DNA of 64,000 bases. Source: Saksenaea vasiformis B4078. Its lineage: Eukaryota; Mucoromycota; Mucoromycetes; Mucorales; Saksenaeaceae. Every line of letters begins with the position of its first letter. Position 1 is the stretch's first letter. The notes below the pieces were generated by a model that worked only from the letters and a program-made list of their open reading frames with translations, was not told the DNA's origin and ran no database searches. Location: NCBI GenBank assembly GCA_000697055.1, contig JNDT01002363.1, positions 24,626-88,625 of the forward strand, written 5' to 3'. Below, piece after piece: positions 43,628-55,134 of the stretch. Made by a program: the position numbers and the translations under genes.

Positions 43628-45034
43628 CTAAAAGCAGATTGCTTTTCCTTTGATTAGAACTAAATCATTTCCCCCATCATCATTCGCATAAAATGGTGGA
43701 CAAATAACAATTTGTAGGATGGACCCATTTTCTTGCGAACCATGTTGTAGCTCCATTTCCTGAACAGATAATTTGTCTTTTCCTTCCAGTCGATCGCGTG
43801 CCACAATTAAGTGTTCCTGACCATGCATTGCTAGACCACATTCGCACGCAGCATCCACAATTTTTGTAAGCTTCGATACCACATCCGCTCGATGGTTTGG
43901 ATCAAACACGTTATCGAGGAGATCTGCCAACTTGGTCACAATGTCATTCTTGGCAGCACTTATTTCCTCAATAGCGCCACGATCACCGTTTTCCACAGCC
44001 GTAACAACGACCTTGCATAGTTGCTGGCGTAACCGTGTCGAGTAATTACAGTTGTGTTCTCCCATCCATTCATAAAGTTCGTGATATGCCTCATTTATGA
44101 TAGGGAAGCCAACGTGAACAGGTGCACGGTAGATTTGAGTAACGATGACCTGCGTAATAAGCTTTTCCACAAGCAAACAAATGGTACTGTATTCCAACTG
44201 CGGAGTGTTATCTTCAGCCGGTTTGGCCAGTCGGGTAATAGCAGGTGCTAGGTGAGGCCAATGTTCAGCAAAGAAACGTGTGGCATAAATACGGTCGCGT
44301 GCACATCGCCTCAGAGTCATAGGGAATGCAGCGATTTTGGACTGGATCATGACCAGCTTGTTACGAAGTGTCGAGAAGTCGTCATCAGTCACCATAAGAG
44401 ACTTGAGATGCTGGTGGAATGCTGTCTGCATTTTCGTGTACTCATCCTCTTTTGCCCGTAACATATCCTCAAGTTCTGCACACCGTTTCTGAAGTGCAGC
44501 ACATGAATCCTTCTTTTCTTTACGCAGCTGTTTCACTTGGTCTGCTAACTGCTCTTTCTCTTTTGAAATTAGATCAACCTGGCTTTTCAACAGTGCCTGT
44601 CTTGAGGATTTCGGAAGGGCCGCGATCTTCGTATCAGTTCCAGAAGAGTTATTCGGCTCTCCTCGACGGTCTGGTGTAGCTGAAGAGTTTCTAGCGCTCT
44701 GCGTACTGTTTGACGATTCGGAATCCTCATAATTGAAGAGAGAGGTAGATCGAGTAGTGGGAAGTGGAGGCAGGGGGTGCTGGTATCTCTTTGTGGTATC
44801 GTGTGTTCCATGCATATCTGTAGCAGAGACAGGGCGGGAAGTTTGCCGTGGCTGCTGCTGCTCCTGTGGTCTACTTATAGGGTTGGTGGAACTAGTTTGG
44901 TGGGCTGAGCTCCAACTCATGCTTCGAGGTGGTGATTTTTGTGATTGCGAGTCGGTAGAACCCGAGGTTTGCTCTTTATCACCCTCTTTCCACAAAATTT
45001 TGATCCCACGCCATCCGGAGAATGATTGTGCCAT
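43628..45034 (-). CDS. Conserved fungal-type coiled-coil protein, function unknown
   Basis: Intronless minus-strand frame. The ATG at 45034 (MAQSFSGWRGIKILWK) is preferred over one at 45148 because the extra 38 residues are low-quality and hydrophobic. This gives 468 residues. Numbered from 45034, about 1-150 is Ser/Pro/Gln-rich and disordered. About 155-235 is a coiled coil (LISKEKEQLADQVKQLRKEK and following heptads). About 240-440 is a helical globular region (DDDFSTLRNKLVMIQSKI; FFAEHWPHLAPAI; EWMGEHNCNYSTRLRQQLC), and the end is a short beta-rich tail. This build occurs in uncharacterised filamentous-fungal proteins. I cannot assign a function. Confidence 0.7.
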   Translation of the reverse strand: MAQSFSGWRGIKILWKEGDKEQTSGSTDSQSQKSPPRSMSWSSAHQTSSTNPISRPQEQQQPRQTSRPVSATDMHGTHDTTKRYQHPLPPLPTTRSTSLFNYEDSESSNSTQSARNSSATPDRRGEPNNSSGTDTKIAALPKSSRQALLKSQVDLISKEKEQLADQVKQLRKEKKDSCAALQKRCAELEDMLRAKEDEYTKMQTAFHQHLKSLMVTDDDFSTLRNKLVMIQSKIAAFPMTLRRCARDRIYATRFFAEHWPHLAPAITRLAKPAEDNTPQLEYSTICLLVEKLITQVIVTQIYRAPVHVGFPIINEAYHELYEWMGEHNCNYSTRLRQQLCKVVVTAVENGDRGAIEEISAAKNDIVTKLADLLDNVFDPNHRADVVSKLTKIVDAACECGLAMHGQEHLIVARDRLEGKDKLSVQEMELQHGSQENGSILQIVICPPFYANDDGGNDLVLIKGKAICF

Positions 45035-45148
45035 GATCTGGAGAAAAAGAAGAAAGAAAGGAACTTTGTGCGGCTTGAAGAAATTGGTACTATCTTGACC
45101 GTAACACAAACAGTTTTTTTTAGCACGAAAGCTGCCCGTTTTTTTCAT

Positions 45149-48100
45149 GGCTGTGAGGAATGATTCCTATCAGAGTCATACCTTCGGTGATATTTTTTCA
45201 GTGTTGGATCATCGAAAAGTAAATTCCAAATTATGTCGTTGCTATCATCCTAGTTGACAACTCGCACCCCAGCAATCAAGTTACACAAATGCGCCCCCTT
45301 CACCGTTGGCATGAAGCTTCTTAATTACTAAACGAAACAGTTGAATAGATTTTTTTAACCGTCTTAGCAGTATTGCACCGACGAAACGATATGTTTTCGT
45401 CAAACAATAAATAAAACGTGGAAGTAAAACTGACCACAATCCGCTAAGTTTGCGACGAAACATACCATACAATTATTAAAGTTCGCATCTTGCCGCATTG
45501 ACGCGTTTGCCTAACCAGGTTAATGGCCTAATCAGTACTGTCGCCAAGGTAGCAGAGGAGACCTAGATTAATGTATTGTAGAACTGGTCTCTGCGTCTTT
45601 CTAGATGGTCAACTCCTACTCGCTCCTGATGTGGCATGAGTTCTATGAGACCAATGAGTGCACTTCGCTTTTCAACTGAGTTTACGATGGAGACATTTAT
45701 ATGCATGTTGCTCGTCCTAGCTGCAGGCGGTCCTTTTTTTTCAGTTTGTAGCTCTCGTCTTTCATCACGTTTCTTAGGACACCGCATTAATCAACTTGAA
45801 TTTAAATATCACAGAAACGATACGCGGATATTGAAATGTTGGCATTATTCACGACGGCAAGTTTTCTAACTTGTCCAAAGAGAGACTCTTCTCACAGATC
45901 AGCCTATCATGGCCAAAGCGTAATTCAAGCAATAAAGTTTCTAACAAACAACCTTTCAAGAATAAAAGCGGCGCAAGTCCAACTTTGGAAAACGCTCTTG
46001 TCATACTTCAACACTAATCGTTTTGTGCGAAATGGCTAGCATTGGCTGTGTAAGGTTATCTTATTCTCTTCACTTAGCATCTATGTTTTAGTGTAAGCCC
46101 TTATCATCTAATATTTACCAATGACAATTGTATGGCTCAGATCGGGGTGCTTGAACGTGTTCCATTTTTGTCGCACTGTTGCCCGCGTGTATGACAAGAT
46201 ATTTGGGATGTATGTAAAGTCCGATGGCTTTGAAAGCAGAGAGCAACAGTTAATGGGTGATCCTTTGATTTCGATGAGAAGCCGCTTGATGTTGTGAGAC
46301 TCATCTATGGACAGGATGCTAATCAACAATGGATAAAAAGATTTAGCTTAACGAAATACTGGTTCGAGCCTGGGAGATATGGAATTCGTAGCGATGAATG
46401 ACAGTAAATGAGATCAAATTATATATTACTTACGAGTAGTAAACGCGTCTATTTCTAACAAACTGTTCCGCAATGGTGGAGAGTTTGACAGAACAAGTTT
46501 AGATCGAGAATATTTGCGTTCCAGATGCCATTTCGTCGCAGTTCTGGTTGTTTCGATCGTACTGCTTTTCCAAAGTTAAGTCGCATCTTGCAGATGTCCT
46601 TGACGGAATTAAGAACTAATCTTGATGGATAAAAGATGATGTTAAGTGCCGCGTTGTAAGAGTCTGAATTGACGCATCCAAGTATAGATCTTCAACAACG
46701 CGATGCCCAAACCCTCGCCGAGTTCATGCAAGACGCGTGAATAAGTTGATTTAATGAGTATGAAGGAGGTTAACTTAGGACGTCCAATCGTACTTACGAA
46801 GTGCCGGGCATGATAGTCCTATGTACCTGATTCATGGATCCTTGTTCTTTTTTTTTTTTCATCTCTCGACTCTCGTCTTGCGGATGGCCGTAGGGATTTC
46901 GTGGCCGATTTTGTTCTTTCTTGTATTCCTTGAAACGGCCTTTATGGAGACCAGGATGTTTTAAACGTGGACTCGTTTTCGCCAGGTGGTATTTGATATC
47001 TTGGAGGAGCGGTTGTCAATCCAGGCTCTGTCTCACTGTCTCTTTGGTGCCATCCTGATGGACAGATAAAGCAATGCGGACGTTTCTGTGGCCGCAATGT
47101 GTATTTTGCAATGGTTACCTGGTTTTCGGCCGTGCTACCATCGCGGTGAAATGCTATTGTAATTTTGGCAGCAAACTGCACCCATCACCTTCTGAAACTC
47201 ACTCTAAGATCGAGTTTCATCCTGCACTGGCATCACAGAGTTCATTGAAGAGAGTCCACATACGTTGTTCGCGACCTTGTTTGGCACAATAGCATTACAT
47301 TTTTGAGGTTTGATATTTCTCAACTCTTGCACAGCTCCTTCTTACTTTCTCTTGCGGAGAGAATTTTTGTTATGGTGAAGACAAATAATTCGCAAGCATC
47401 CGGCGGTAGAGAAAGTTTGAGGGAAACAGAAAATTAAACATATACGGTAGTAACACATATAATTGAGCACAGTTATGGTATACTTGAATACAAGTAAAAG
47501 CTGTTATGCTGTATTCGGGTACACAAAGATACGGTTAATTTATCCGAATACACAGCAGGGATTCGAAAAAAAAAGGTCTGTTAGTAGCAATTCGCGCGTC
47601 ATATCGGCAGAATCCTGAAAAGATAAACTTCAATATGGGTAGAGGGCTAGGTGCATCAACGACTGACTGCTGCTACTGGTGCTGCATGATATCAGCTTCA
47701 GGATCGTCCAGGTATATCCGATCATGAGGAAAAGATTCTGAAGTTTAGCCGACATCGAGTTGTTGAGAAAAGCGAGAGGAGCTGATTGATTATCATGTCA
47801 AGGAAACAACGCGTTCTCCTAAAATAATTATAATTGAAATGGAAGATGTTTCGTTTGAGACAAAGATTTCTATCTTCAATGCCAAAGTATTTTCTGTGAA
47901 CACTAGAAATCCAACCAGGGGCGCATTTCCATTTGAATTGAGAGCGCCAACCAAGGTTAAGAACCCGCACAAATTAACTTTCGTTAAAAGCGTGAACAAG
48001 CAGGAGGAAGCGCCAGTGTAACGTACAAATTCAGACTCCTTAGGATGAGTATCCGCAATGCAGAAAAAAGAAAAAAAGAAGAGACACCGAGCAGTTCATT

Positions 48101-48149
48101 TATACGTAAAAGTTAGAAATCTGCAATTTTATAAAACCTATTTAGGAAA
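45149..48149. other. Gene-poor interval, one possible minus-strand exon
   Basis: The minus-strand stretch 46830-47180 reads RPHCFICPSGWHQRDSETEP and, in the next frame, HKGRFKEYKKEQNRPRNP. The CxxC with following basic text looks like coding sequence with an intron or frameshift, but I do not recognise it. Frames at 45563-46329 on both strands are short and unconvincing. A GGTTCGAGCCT box at about 46362 has no tRNA around it. Confidence 0.25.
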
Positions 48150-49220
48150 AACTACTGGATTTTTCCCATGACTTTGCCTCTGCGCTTTGAAGTACGTATT
48201 TTTACGTTCATCCGATGTTATGATTAGCGTGTCATACTCTTCCATATTGTGTTTGTGTCACGGATAGCTTTCCATTATCTAACGCAAAACATGCGTCAGA
48301 GACAGGGTTTCATTGTCTCGTGCAATGACGTGTTAAAGGTAGGCGTATCAGTGATCAGATCTTTTTACATCATGCCAAAGGGTGTGTTATCTCGCGCAAA
48401 AGGCGCGTCGGTGATAGGGTACCATCGTGTCATGCAAAGGGGTAAATCAGTGATCGGGTTCTTTTGACTCATAAAAACGGTGTCTCAGAAACAGGATTCC
48501 GTCGTCTCATGCAAAAAGTGTGTTGAAGATAGGTTCCTTCTATCTCACACAAAGGAGATGTCTCAGATAACGGAAAGTGATGTATATTTAAAGCGAGCAC
48601 TTCTTTTTCCTTTTTTTCTTCTTCTTCTTTGGCTCTGTTGGTACAAACATCCCCGGTACGGATGTCAACTTTTTATTACATATCCAGGATCACTCATTTT
48701 TTTGTATGCCGTTTAGGCTGCATGACCGCTGTCCCGAACCGTCATGGCCGTGTTGGTGCTTTATGCCCACACTCAAAGTACGTAAACGTTGTCACACACA
48801 CACTCAGTATCGCTCATCTCCCACAATAGATTCGCCAGACGATGTATCGCTTCAAGTCCTCTTGCACGCTGTCTACAATGGCCGCTCCAAAGCCATCGGG
48901 GTCTCCCCCACTTCTTGCCGGCCCCGCCGAATCAGGTGCGGGGCTTTGGCCCCCGTCAATGGACGGGATTACCCTTCGGGGGTAAGTGAAATGGCATCCA
49001 AAGTATTATTCATTTACTAACCATGAATTATTTTTTATGCTGCCGGAATAAATTTTGCGTCCGCTGAAGACCAAGTTCATGTAAGCTGAGTAATCTTCAG
49101 ATGAAAAATTGATGTACTGATGGCCGCATAGTCAATTCTTCTTTAGCGCAAACTTGGCTCTTCAGAGACGCAAGGTTTATTTAGTGTAGCGTAAAAAGTG
49201 ATTCAATAAACAGTATGTAT
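48150..49220 (+). repeat. Foldback repeat family, copy B (about 1.07 kb)
   Basis: Near full-length copy in the opposite orientation to copy A. Order: CCCATGACTTTGC; an array of about six 45-bp units (48270-48560); TTTAAAGCGAGCACTTC; CTTTGGCTCTGTTGG; CCAGGATCACTCAT; a GC-rich patch (48880-48970); CCTTCGGGGGTAAGTG; TTTACTAACCATGAA; inverted arms at about 49046-49085 and 49141-49185; and TTCAATAAACAG at the end. It ends 11 bp from the stop of the next gene. Confidence 0.7.
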
Positions 49221-49230
49221 ATGGTTATGA

Positions 49231-50517
49231 TTATACAGCTTGGGTAGGTGGGGAACTCCATATATCTATAACACCCGGTCTGACTTTGTGATGTGGTCGA
49301 TTGCGCATAGAGCGCATGTGTGCGACAGATATGGGTATATCGTCATCATCATCATCATCATCATCATCGTCCTTCTTTTTCTCATTGTCGTCGAGATTAA
49401 GTCGTTCCTTGACTTTTTCTTTATATTTATCTGCTGCAGAAAGATATTCTTCTTGGTCTGCTTTTACTTCTTTTTGAGTGAGAACTGCGATCGGAACAAG
49501 ATCCTTATCATCTTCCTCTTCATGATCATCGTTTAGCAAAGACGATGGTCGACCGTTAGAAAGGATATGGCGCTTTGCGCGCATAGTACCAAAAGGCACC
49601 ATCCCAGCAGTGGCGGCAAGTGGCACATTGTCGTCATCGTCAATTTCTGCAGGAATTTTCCTGGTTGTATCGGATGCAGAGGCAATCCTTGTGTGGCCGA
49701 CCTGCATTGGTCTCCGCCGGACAGGTGCAGTTGGAGAAAGTGGCATTTCTGGTGGCATTTCGGATGGACGGGTTTTTGTTCTTGGAGCATTGAGGGACCG
49801 TGATCGAGAGAGGTCAACTTTTGGCACTGGTACTTTTTCTACAGTGGCGTTCATGCAGTCTCGTTGATGTTTTGCGGCTTTGTGAAGATCGTGTGCAGAC
49901 GAGAACTTGCGGAGTCCATGAGAAGGACCTGAAAACAGTGGTGATGTTGGCATGGTGTTGCCTGGGATTTGTGGTGTGCGTGGTGATGTTGGCATGGCAT
50001 TGCTCAGGATTTGTGGTGCGCGTGGTGATGTCGGCGGAAATTGATGTTGAACCGGAATGGCTGGTATGGGTGGAACTGGTGGGTGGGGCGAACTTCGTGT
50101 AGGAGTGACAGCGTCATTTGTGGCACCTGTTAACTCTCGTTGGCAAAGTTTATTTAATGTTTGTTCTCGTACTGTGAGACTACGTGCACAAGGGCGGACC
50201 TGGCGACCTGATGTATCACGCCCAACTGATTTTGAACGTGGTCGACCATTGGGACGTACGTTGCCTGTTTTCAAGTTGGACTCACATGCTGGTTTGCGAG
50301 TGGGAGCTGGCATGCGGTTCGTCGGAGGTGTATACGGATCAGAGAATGTAGGTTCAGGTATAACTGATGCCAACGGGACGTTGGTACCTGAACCGAGCGG
50401 ATTAATGCGAGGAGAACAGATCGGGTCGGCAGCTTTGTGTTTTCTGAAGAGGCCAAATAAGGGTTTCGGTTTCTTGGATTGCTTCGCGCCTGAAGAAGGA
50501 ATGGGTAATTCAACCAT
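49231..50517 (-). CDS. Disordered Pro/basic/acidic protein, function unknown
   Basis: Intronless, 428 residues from ATG 50517 (MVELPIPSSGAKQ); the frame stays open upstream but with no better ATG. The N-terminal half is basic and Pro/Ser-rich, with three repeats of a PTSPR(A/T)PQI-type motif. The C-terminal half has acidic stretches. Three times an acidic run is followed by V/I-P-I/L and a small residue: DDDDNVPLAAT, DDKDLVPIAV, DDDDIPISVA. The last run of 11 Asp is encoded by an ATC-repeat microsatellite (49335-49362). No domain is recognisable; probably a cytoskeletal or polarity-type scaffold at most, which is a guess. The stop is next to foldback copy B. Confidence 0.65.
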   Translation of the reverse strand: MVELPIPSSGAKQSKKPKPLFGLFRKHKAADPICSPRINPLGSGTNVPLASVIPEPTFSDPYTPPTNRMPAPTRKPACESNLKTGNVRPNGRPRSKSVGRDTSGRQVRPCARSLTVREQTLNKLCQRELTGATNDAVTPTRSSPHPPVPPIPAIPVQHQFPPTSPRAPQILSNAMPTSPRTPQIPGNTMPTSPLFSGPSHGLRKFSSAHDLHKAAKHQRDCMNATVEKVPVPKVDLSRSRSLNAPRTKTRPSEMPPEMPLSPTAPVRRRPMQVGHTRIASASDTTRKIPAEIDDDDNVPLAATAGMVPFGTMRAKRHILSNGRPSSLLNDDHEEEDDKDLVPIAVLTQKEVKADQEEYLSAADKYKEKVKERLNLDDNEKKKDDDDDDDDDDDIPISVAHMRSMRNRPHHKVRPGVIDIWSSPPTQAV

Positions 50518-51432
50518 TGTGCGATACTTGTGAAAGAAGCGAGAGAGAGAGAGAAAAAAAAGAGAAGGAAAAGAGAAGGCACTTTGAATTAGCGCCAAGA
50601 GCTAAGACGTTCTAGTGTGGTACTGCTAAGCTTCCATTTACTCCGGTAGCACAAAATTTATCAACGCAGAGCAAATCTCTGACTACCAAGGTACCATAAG
50701 AAAACGGTAGATGAAGCCATTAAACTTTTTGCGCTAGACGATTTGGAACTTATAAAAGTGCAGCATCTTTTTTGAAAAAAATAAATTGCATCTGCTCGGC
50801 TTATCGAGAGCACGTGGGGACATGCCATTCATGTCATTTTCTGATCTGCTTCCAGTAATATGATTTTCCTTCGATATGCCTTCGAACTATTTGCAATGTT
50901 CGTGTTGCACCGATTCATTTGGAAAAACTATGCATAGGAATGAGGAAAGCAGGAACAGACCTTGATTCTTGTGAACTCCCGCCTTCTCAAAGTTCCAAAA
51001 GGGACCCACGTGCGCGAATGAATTACGGGCATGGACGCAAAACTTAGAGTGACGCCTATTTGAGCATCATCGCCGATGCTGTGCTATGTTTACAGCGTTT
51101 CCAAGGAGCATGTCCGAATGACTCGGCACACGAACCTTATTCCCAAGGTTAGAGGAAAGTTTGACCTGCATGCAAGAGCCTAAATTACTTGCCAGCTGAA
51201 GTAAAAAAGGAACATATCACCGAAGGCGTACCTGAAACCATCGTGTGTAGGATCATCCCGTAGTTCGAACGTATGAACTCGACAAAATGCCACTCCGACC
51301 TACAATAGTTTTGAGGGAGACATGTGCGCCGGCCGAAAATGCGGTCATGCAGCACGAGCTTAACTACCTTCTATTATTTCGCCTTCGGTTCCGTAGTCTC
51401 CTCTTTTTCTTTCCGTACACTCGAGGTCGGAA
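50518..51432. other. Divergent promoter interval
   Basis: Shared upstream region of the disordered-protein gene (-) and CEP104 (+). No gene or repeat recognised. Confidence 0.4.
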
Positions 51433-54400
51433 ATGACAGCAACGACGACAACAGCAGCACTTTCATATGAAATAGCACATTGCTCATCCTGGGACGATGA
51501 CTTTAGTCCTGACCAACTCATCACTCCGGCTCCTACAGGCAGATCGCCTGACATGACCAGTTTTGAAGCGCTTGAAACTGATGTCAAGGTCAAAGGCTGG
51601 CAGCCTAAAAAGTAACCGCAAATTTATATTTTCCTCGATCATTACACGAGGCGAGCTGTCTATTCTCTTTTACTTTTTTTAGATGCCCTACCTACCCGCA
51701 GGATCTTATTATCCACCTACTATGCGGCCCTGCCCGCATAACTAAAGTTCAGATTCTTTCACATCACTATAAAATTGCCACAAAAATCGATGTCTACGTA
51801 GGCGTCTTAAAGGAATCTGTCGAGTTGTGCAATAACGATCAGTTATCGCCCGAAGTAGACCAACTTCATGACAAACACAATGATGACGACGACGACGACG
51901 ACATGTTAATTGAGTTTACTCGGCTGGGGTATGCTTTTACTTCAAGCCTGTTGAAGATACAAACGCTGCCCCTATGTATAGATACGTCTGTTTTGACAAT
52001 AATGCGCGTGCTCAGTACCGAGCTCGTGAACTGAAATCCATTAAGATCAATGCCGATGGCGAGTATATCCGACTTGTTGTACGAAATTGTCATCGAAACA
52101 AGCTGAATCGCTATAATCAGGTATTTTAAGCTCTCTTCAGGATCATCCTATACAGGGGACCAATATGGAAAGAAAGAATACTTTTCACAGAGTAGTACAT
52201 GTGAAAGACTCACTGTAACTTCTATATAGATTGGTGTCATTGCATTAAATATCTTGGGATATCCGCTGCATGAAGCTAATGGAAATGCTGTAAGTGTGAT
52301 GCTGCACACACACAGAGAGGGAGGCATAGGTTTAATACCCTTTAAGAGTTACATGAACGGAACAGTTCCGCAATCATTGGATGAAGCAAGTTTATTGAGC
52401 TCATCAACAAGGCGAACAAGCGTATCAAGCAATCATAGTATGGGCAACAATCTATCAGCTTCTGTTATTATTGAAATCGAACTTCAACAATGGATATCAG
52501 CGCTGTCACATGCAGAAGAACAAGCTGTCAAAGGTTTTCTTTTTCTTTGGTACTCTTTTAGCGAGAAGTTTGCTCATGTGGCGTATAGACGAAGCGTTTC
52601 AATTGGCGAAGACATACAAGATATTGAGTGAAAAGCTTGCACAGTTCGCAAAGATCCTCGATGGCCTTGAGGTTGGTAAGAAGCAGGCAGTGCAGGCAAA
52701 GGATTATGATGAAGCAGAAAAAATAAAGGTACGCTGTCATCGTATTTTCGATAAAGATGAACTTAGCGTAAACCAGGCTGATATAAATGAGATCAAGCTA
52801 TCTTCGGTGAAGTTGCTAAAGCAAGCGGGAATCAAAGTTACAAGCACTGGTAGGGTGGTTTCTGCAGATTCACCGGACAGTGATATACCCGAGGTAGTGT
52901 ATGCAAGAAAGAAGCTAAGCGTAGCTAACGTAGTGCAGAGTGGCATTGTAAGTCTCGATGGCAATGCTGCAGAGGCATCGCTAGAGGTGCCTTCTCAGTA
53001 CGTTCAGAAGCAGTCAGGTGATCCATATTGCTATGGAAACCAGGGATTAGATATTAGCAGCGTGCACAACGGCACGGACAGTGGAAATGTCTATCAGCAA
53101 GTGCCTATTGGAACTGTCACATCTACTGCAGATGGTGAAGCAGAAGCATTATTTGATGATCCCAACTGTGTCCCTGAGCCCATCAAGGAAGAAGATCGAC
53201 AGAGATTTTCCACGGCAATTCAGGTGTTTGGAGAGAACGTGGTTGCGCGTGTTCTGAGTATCAAAGGAAAATGTCGCGAGCGTGGTTTGAGTTACGTGAA
53301 GAGTCGCATTCAAGACGCTTATACACTCAGCCAAGAGAATCGGATCGATAGACTAATCGAGAACTTTGACCAAATCAGCGTGACAGACGACCATCATATC
53401 ACATTTATCGACGCGGCAATGATGATGATCCAGGAAGCGATATTGGATTCCAGAGAGAATATTGTTAAAATGGCTATCGTAATGTGGACGCCACTGAATT
53501 GTATGTTCAACAAAAGACCGGTTTTGCAATGCTAATTTCGAACACTGCAGCCTTCTGTCTTGCTGTCAGTGGAGGATCCCCACTATTCACCCAAGCTATG
53601 GAACGTGCATTTCTAGCCTCACTGAAAAGAATAGGAGATAGCAACTCTCGTATTCGGCAGCCAGTTATCCAGCTCATCCTTACATTGGCTAAGACGTACC
53701 CTATCCTTTCACAAATCTTTGGCCATACGCAGCGGCCTATCCATAGTCATAAAGACGCCAAGGCTCGATTGGAGCTTGTGGAAGAAGCTATCAAGGAACT
53801 TGGCATTGATTTACCACCGCATAACGGTACCATACGGATGGATAATCTTATGGAATTCGTCGCGGCCTATGTAAACCATTCCCACGAAGATGTGCAGGAA
53901 GCTGCTGTTAAATTGCTTATTGGTGTTAGCGATCTTGTTGGTTTTCAACAAGTAATAACGTATATCGACAACGAAACAAAGTCATCTCTAGTGGAGGTAT
54001 TTTAGTCTAACCGTTTGCCTTTGCTAAACACTGGCTGTAGATAGTTCAAAAGATGCAACCGTCAACTGACCCAAAGGGCAATGGACGAGACGTGTTAGAC
54101 CAGTTTATGTCGCAACTGGATACGGTTTCCGTTCCTGATAAAAAACCAAACAATACTACGGCCTCATTGCAAGCTTCTAAGCGATCAGGCGATCTAAAAA
54201 GGAAATCTTTGATCGAAAAGAAAGAACGCATTACTAAAATCGAAGGTTCGTGTATGGCGAGATAATAAGAATAATGATTGCTGACTAGCTGTTTACAATA
54301 TCAGGACGTGCAGCAACAGGAGATATACGCTCCACGATAAAAAAGGTATAGCCATGAGAGAAATTTCCTCTTAATCCTTATACCGTTTCTAACAGAATGC

Positions 54401-55134
54401 CGCCACGCGTACTAGCCGTGGTACCACGCTAAAATCCGCGAAAAAGGCAACAAAGGAGGAAGAGCAAGACGCTAACGCCAGTAGTACTAACAAGTAAGTT
54501 TTTGGAACCAGCGCCATTTCAACTAATATCTCTGCAGTTGTATTTTTTGCGACGAAGTCAGCCCTGAATTTAACGAAGATACCCTGATTGCACATTATTA
54601 CAGCACTTGTCCTGTTCTGACAAACTGTCCGATGTGCGACATTGTACGTCACATCGTTGTACACATACACAGGAAGAATTAACAGTGTGGACAAATAGAT
54701 TACAGAGATATCCACCTTGAATGACCATATCTTCTCCGATTGCGAGCAAAGGCGTTTGGTGAAACAATGCAGTCGGTGCAAGCAGCCAATATCAGTGGAA
54801 CAATGGTTACAGCACTCTCTGAAAAAGTCGTGTTCTGGTAAGATGAAGATATTGTACTCGTTCATACTAAGACAGTTCTTTAGAACCCAAACATCCCGAC
54901 GAAGTTCGTTGCCCGCTGTGTATGATAACCATTGATCCTTCTACTGAAGCAGGATGGAAAACGCACCTGTTATTGAGCAATGGATGCCCTAAGAACCCTC
55001 GATCACGAGTCAATCAAAAAGGCGAGGATAACAAACCGAAAGTGGCAGACACAGCGCCAAAGATCAAGCGCGATGTCACAGCGAAATCTACAAGGCCTAG
55101 CAGTATTATCAGCAGCGCCAAAAGAAAAAAGTAA
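51433..55134 (+). CDS. CEP104: CEP104 homolog (microtubule plus-end / centrosomal TOG protein)
   Basis: Twelve exons: 51433-51611, 51683-52120, 52230-52289, 52347-52533, 52562-52728, 52777-53996, 54041-54245, 54305-54345, 54396-54493, 54538-54643, 54708-54837, 54884-55134, about 1,030 residues. The N-terminal jelly-roll matches CEP104 (VQILSHHYKIATKIDVYVG; ARELKSIKINADGEYIRLV; NKLNRYNQIGVIALNILG). Next come the paired coiled coil (KDYDEAEKIK), a TOG array (AMLISNTAAFCLAVSGG; RIRQPVIQLIL), and the C-terminal zinc array (CIFCDEVSPEF; CPMC; CSRCKQPI; CPLCMITID). CEP104 caps ciliary-tip microtubules in animals and protists. Two places need one extra base to keep frame: about 51932 and the AAAA run at 53467-53470. 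The 48-nt segment 52729-52776 could be intron or coding. Junction 54643/54708 is less sure. Confidence 0.82.

Noticed and set aside
46355..46372. B-box-like GGTTCGAGCCT suggesting a tRNA
   Set aside because: No A box, acceptor or anticodon stem can be built around it on either strand.
48150..49020. Foldback copy B as a host protein gene
   Set aside because: Frames are short, not conserved between copies A, B and C, and dominated by repeats.
49240..50533. Several plus-strand frames, one very hydrophobic with poly-Ile
   Set aside because: Antisense of the disordered acidic protein; the poly-Ile is the complement of the Asp microsatellite.
51929..51950. Micro-intron to explain the CEP104 frame change
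   Set aside because: It would be under 20 nt, far below any intron seen here, and no acceptor fits; a missing base is simpler.
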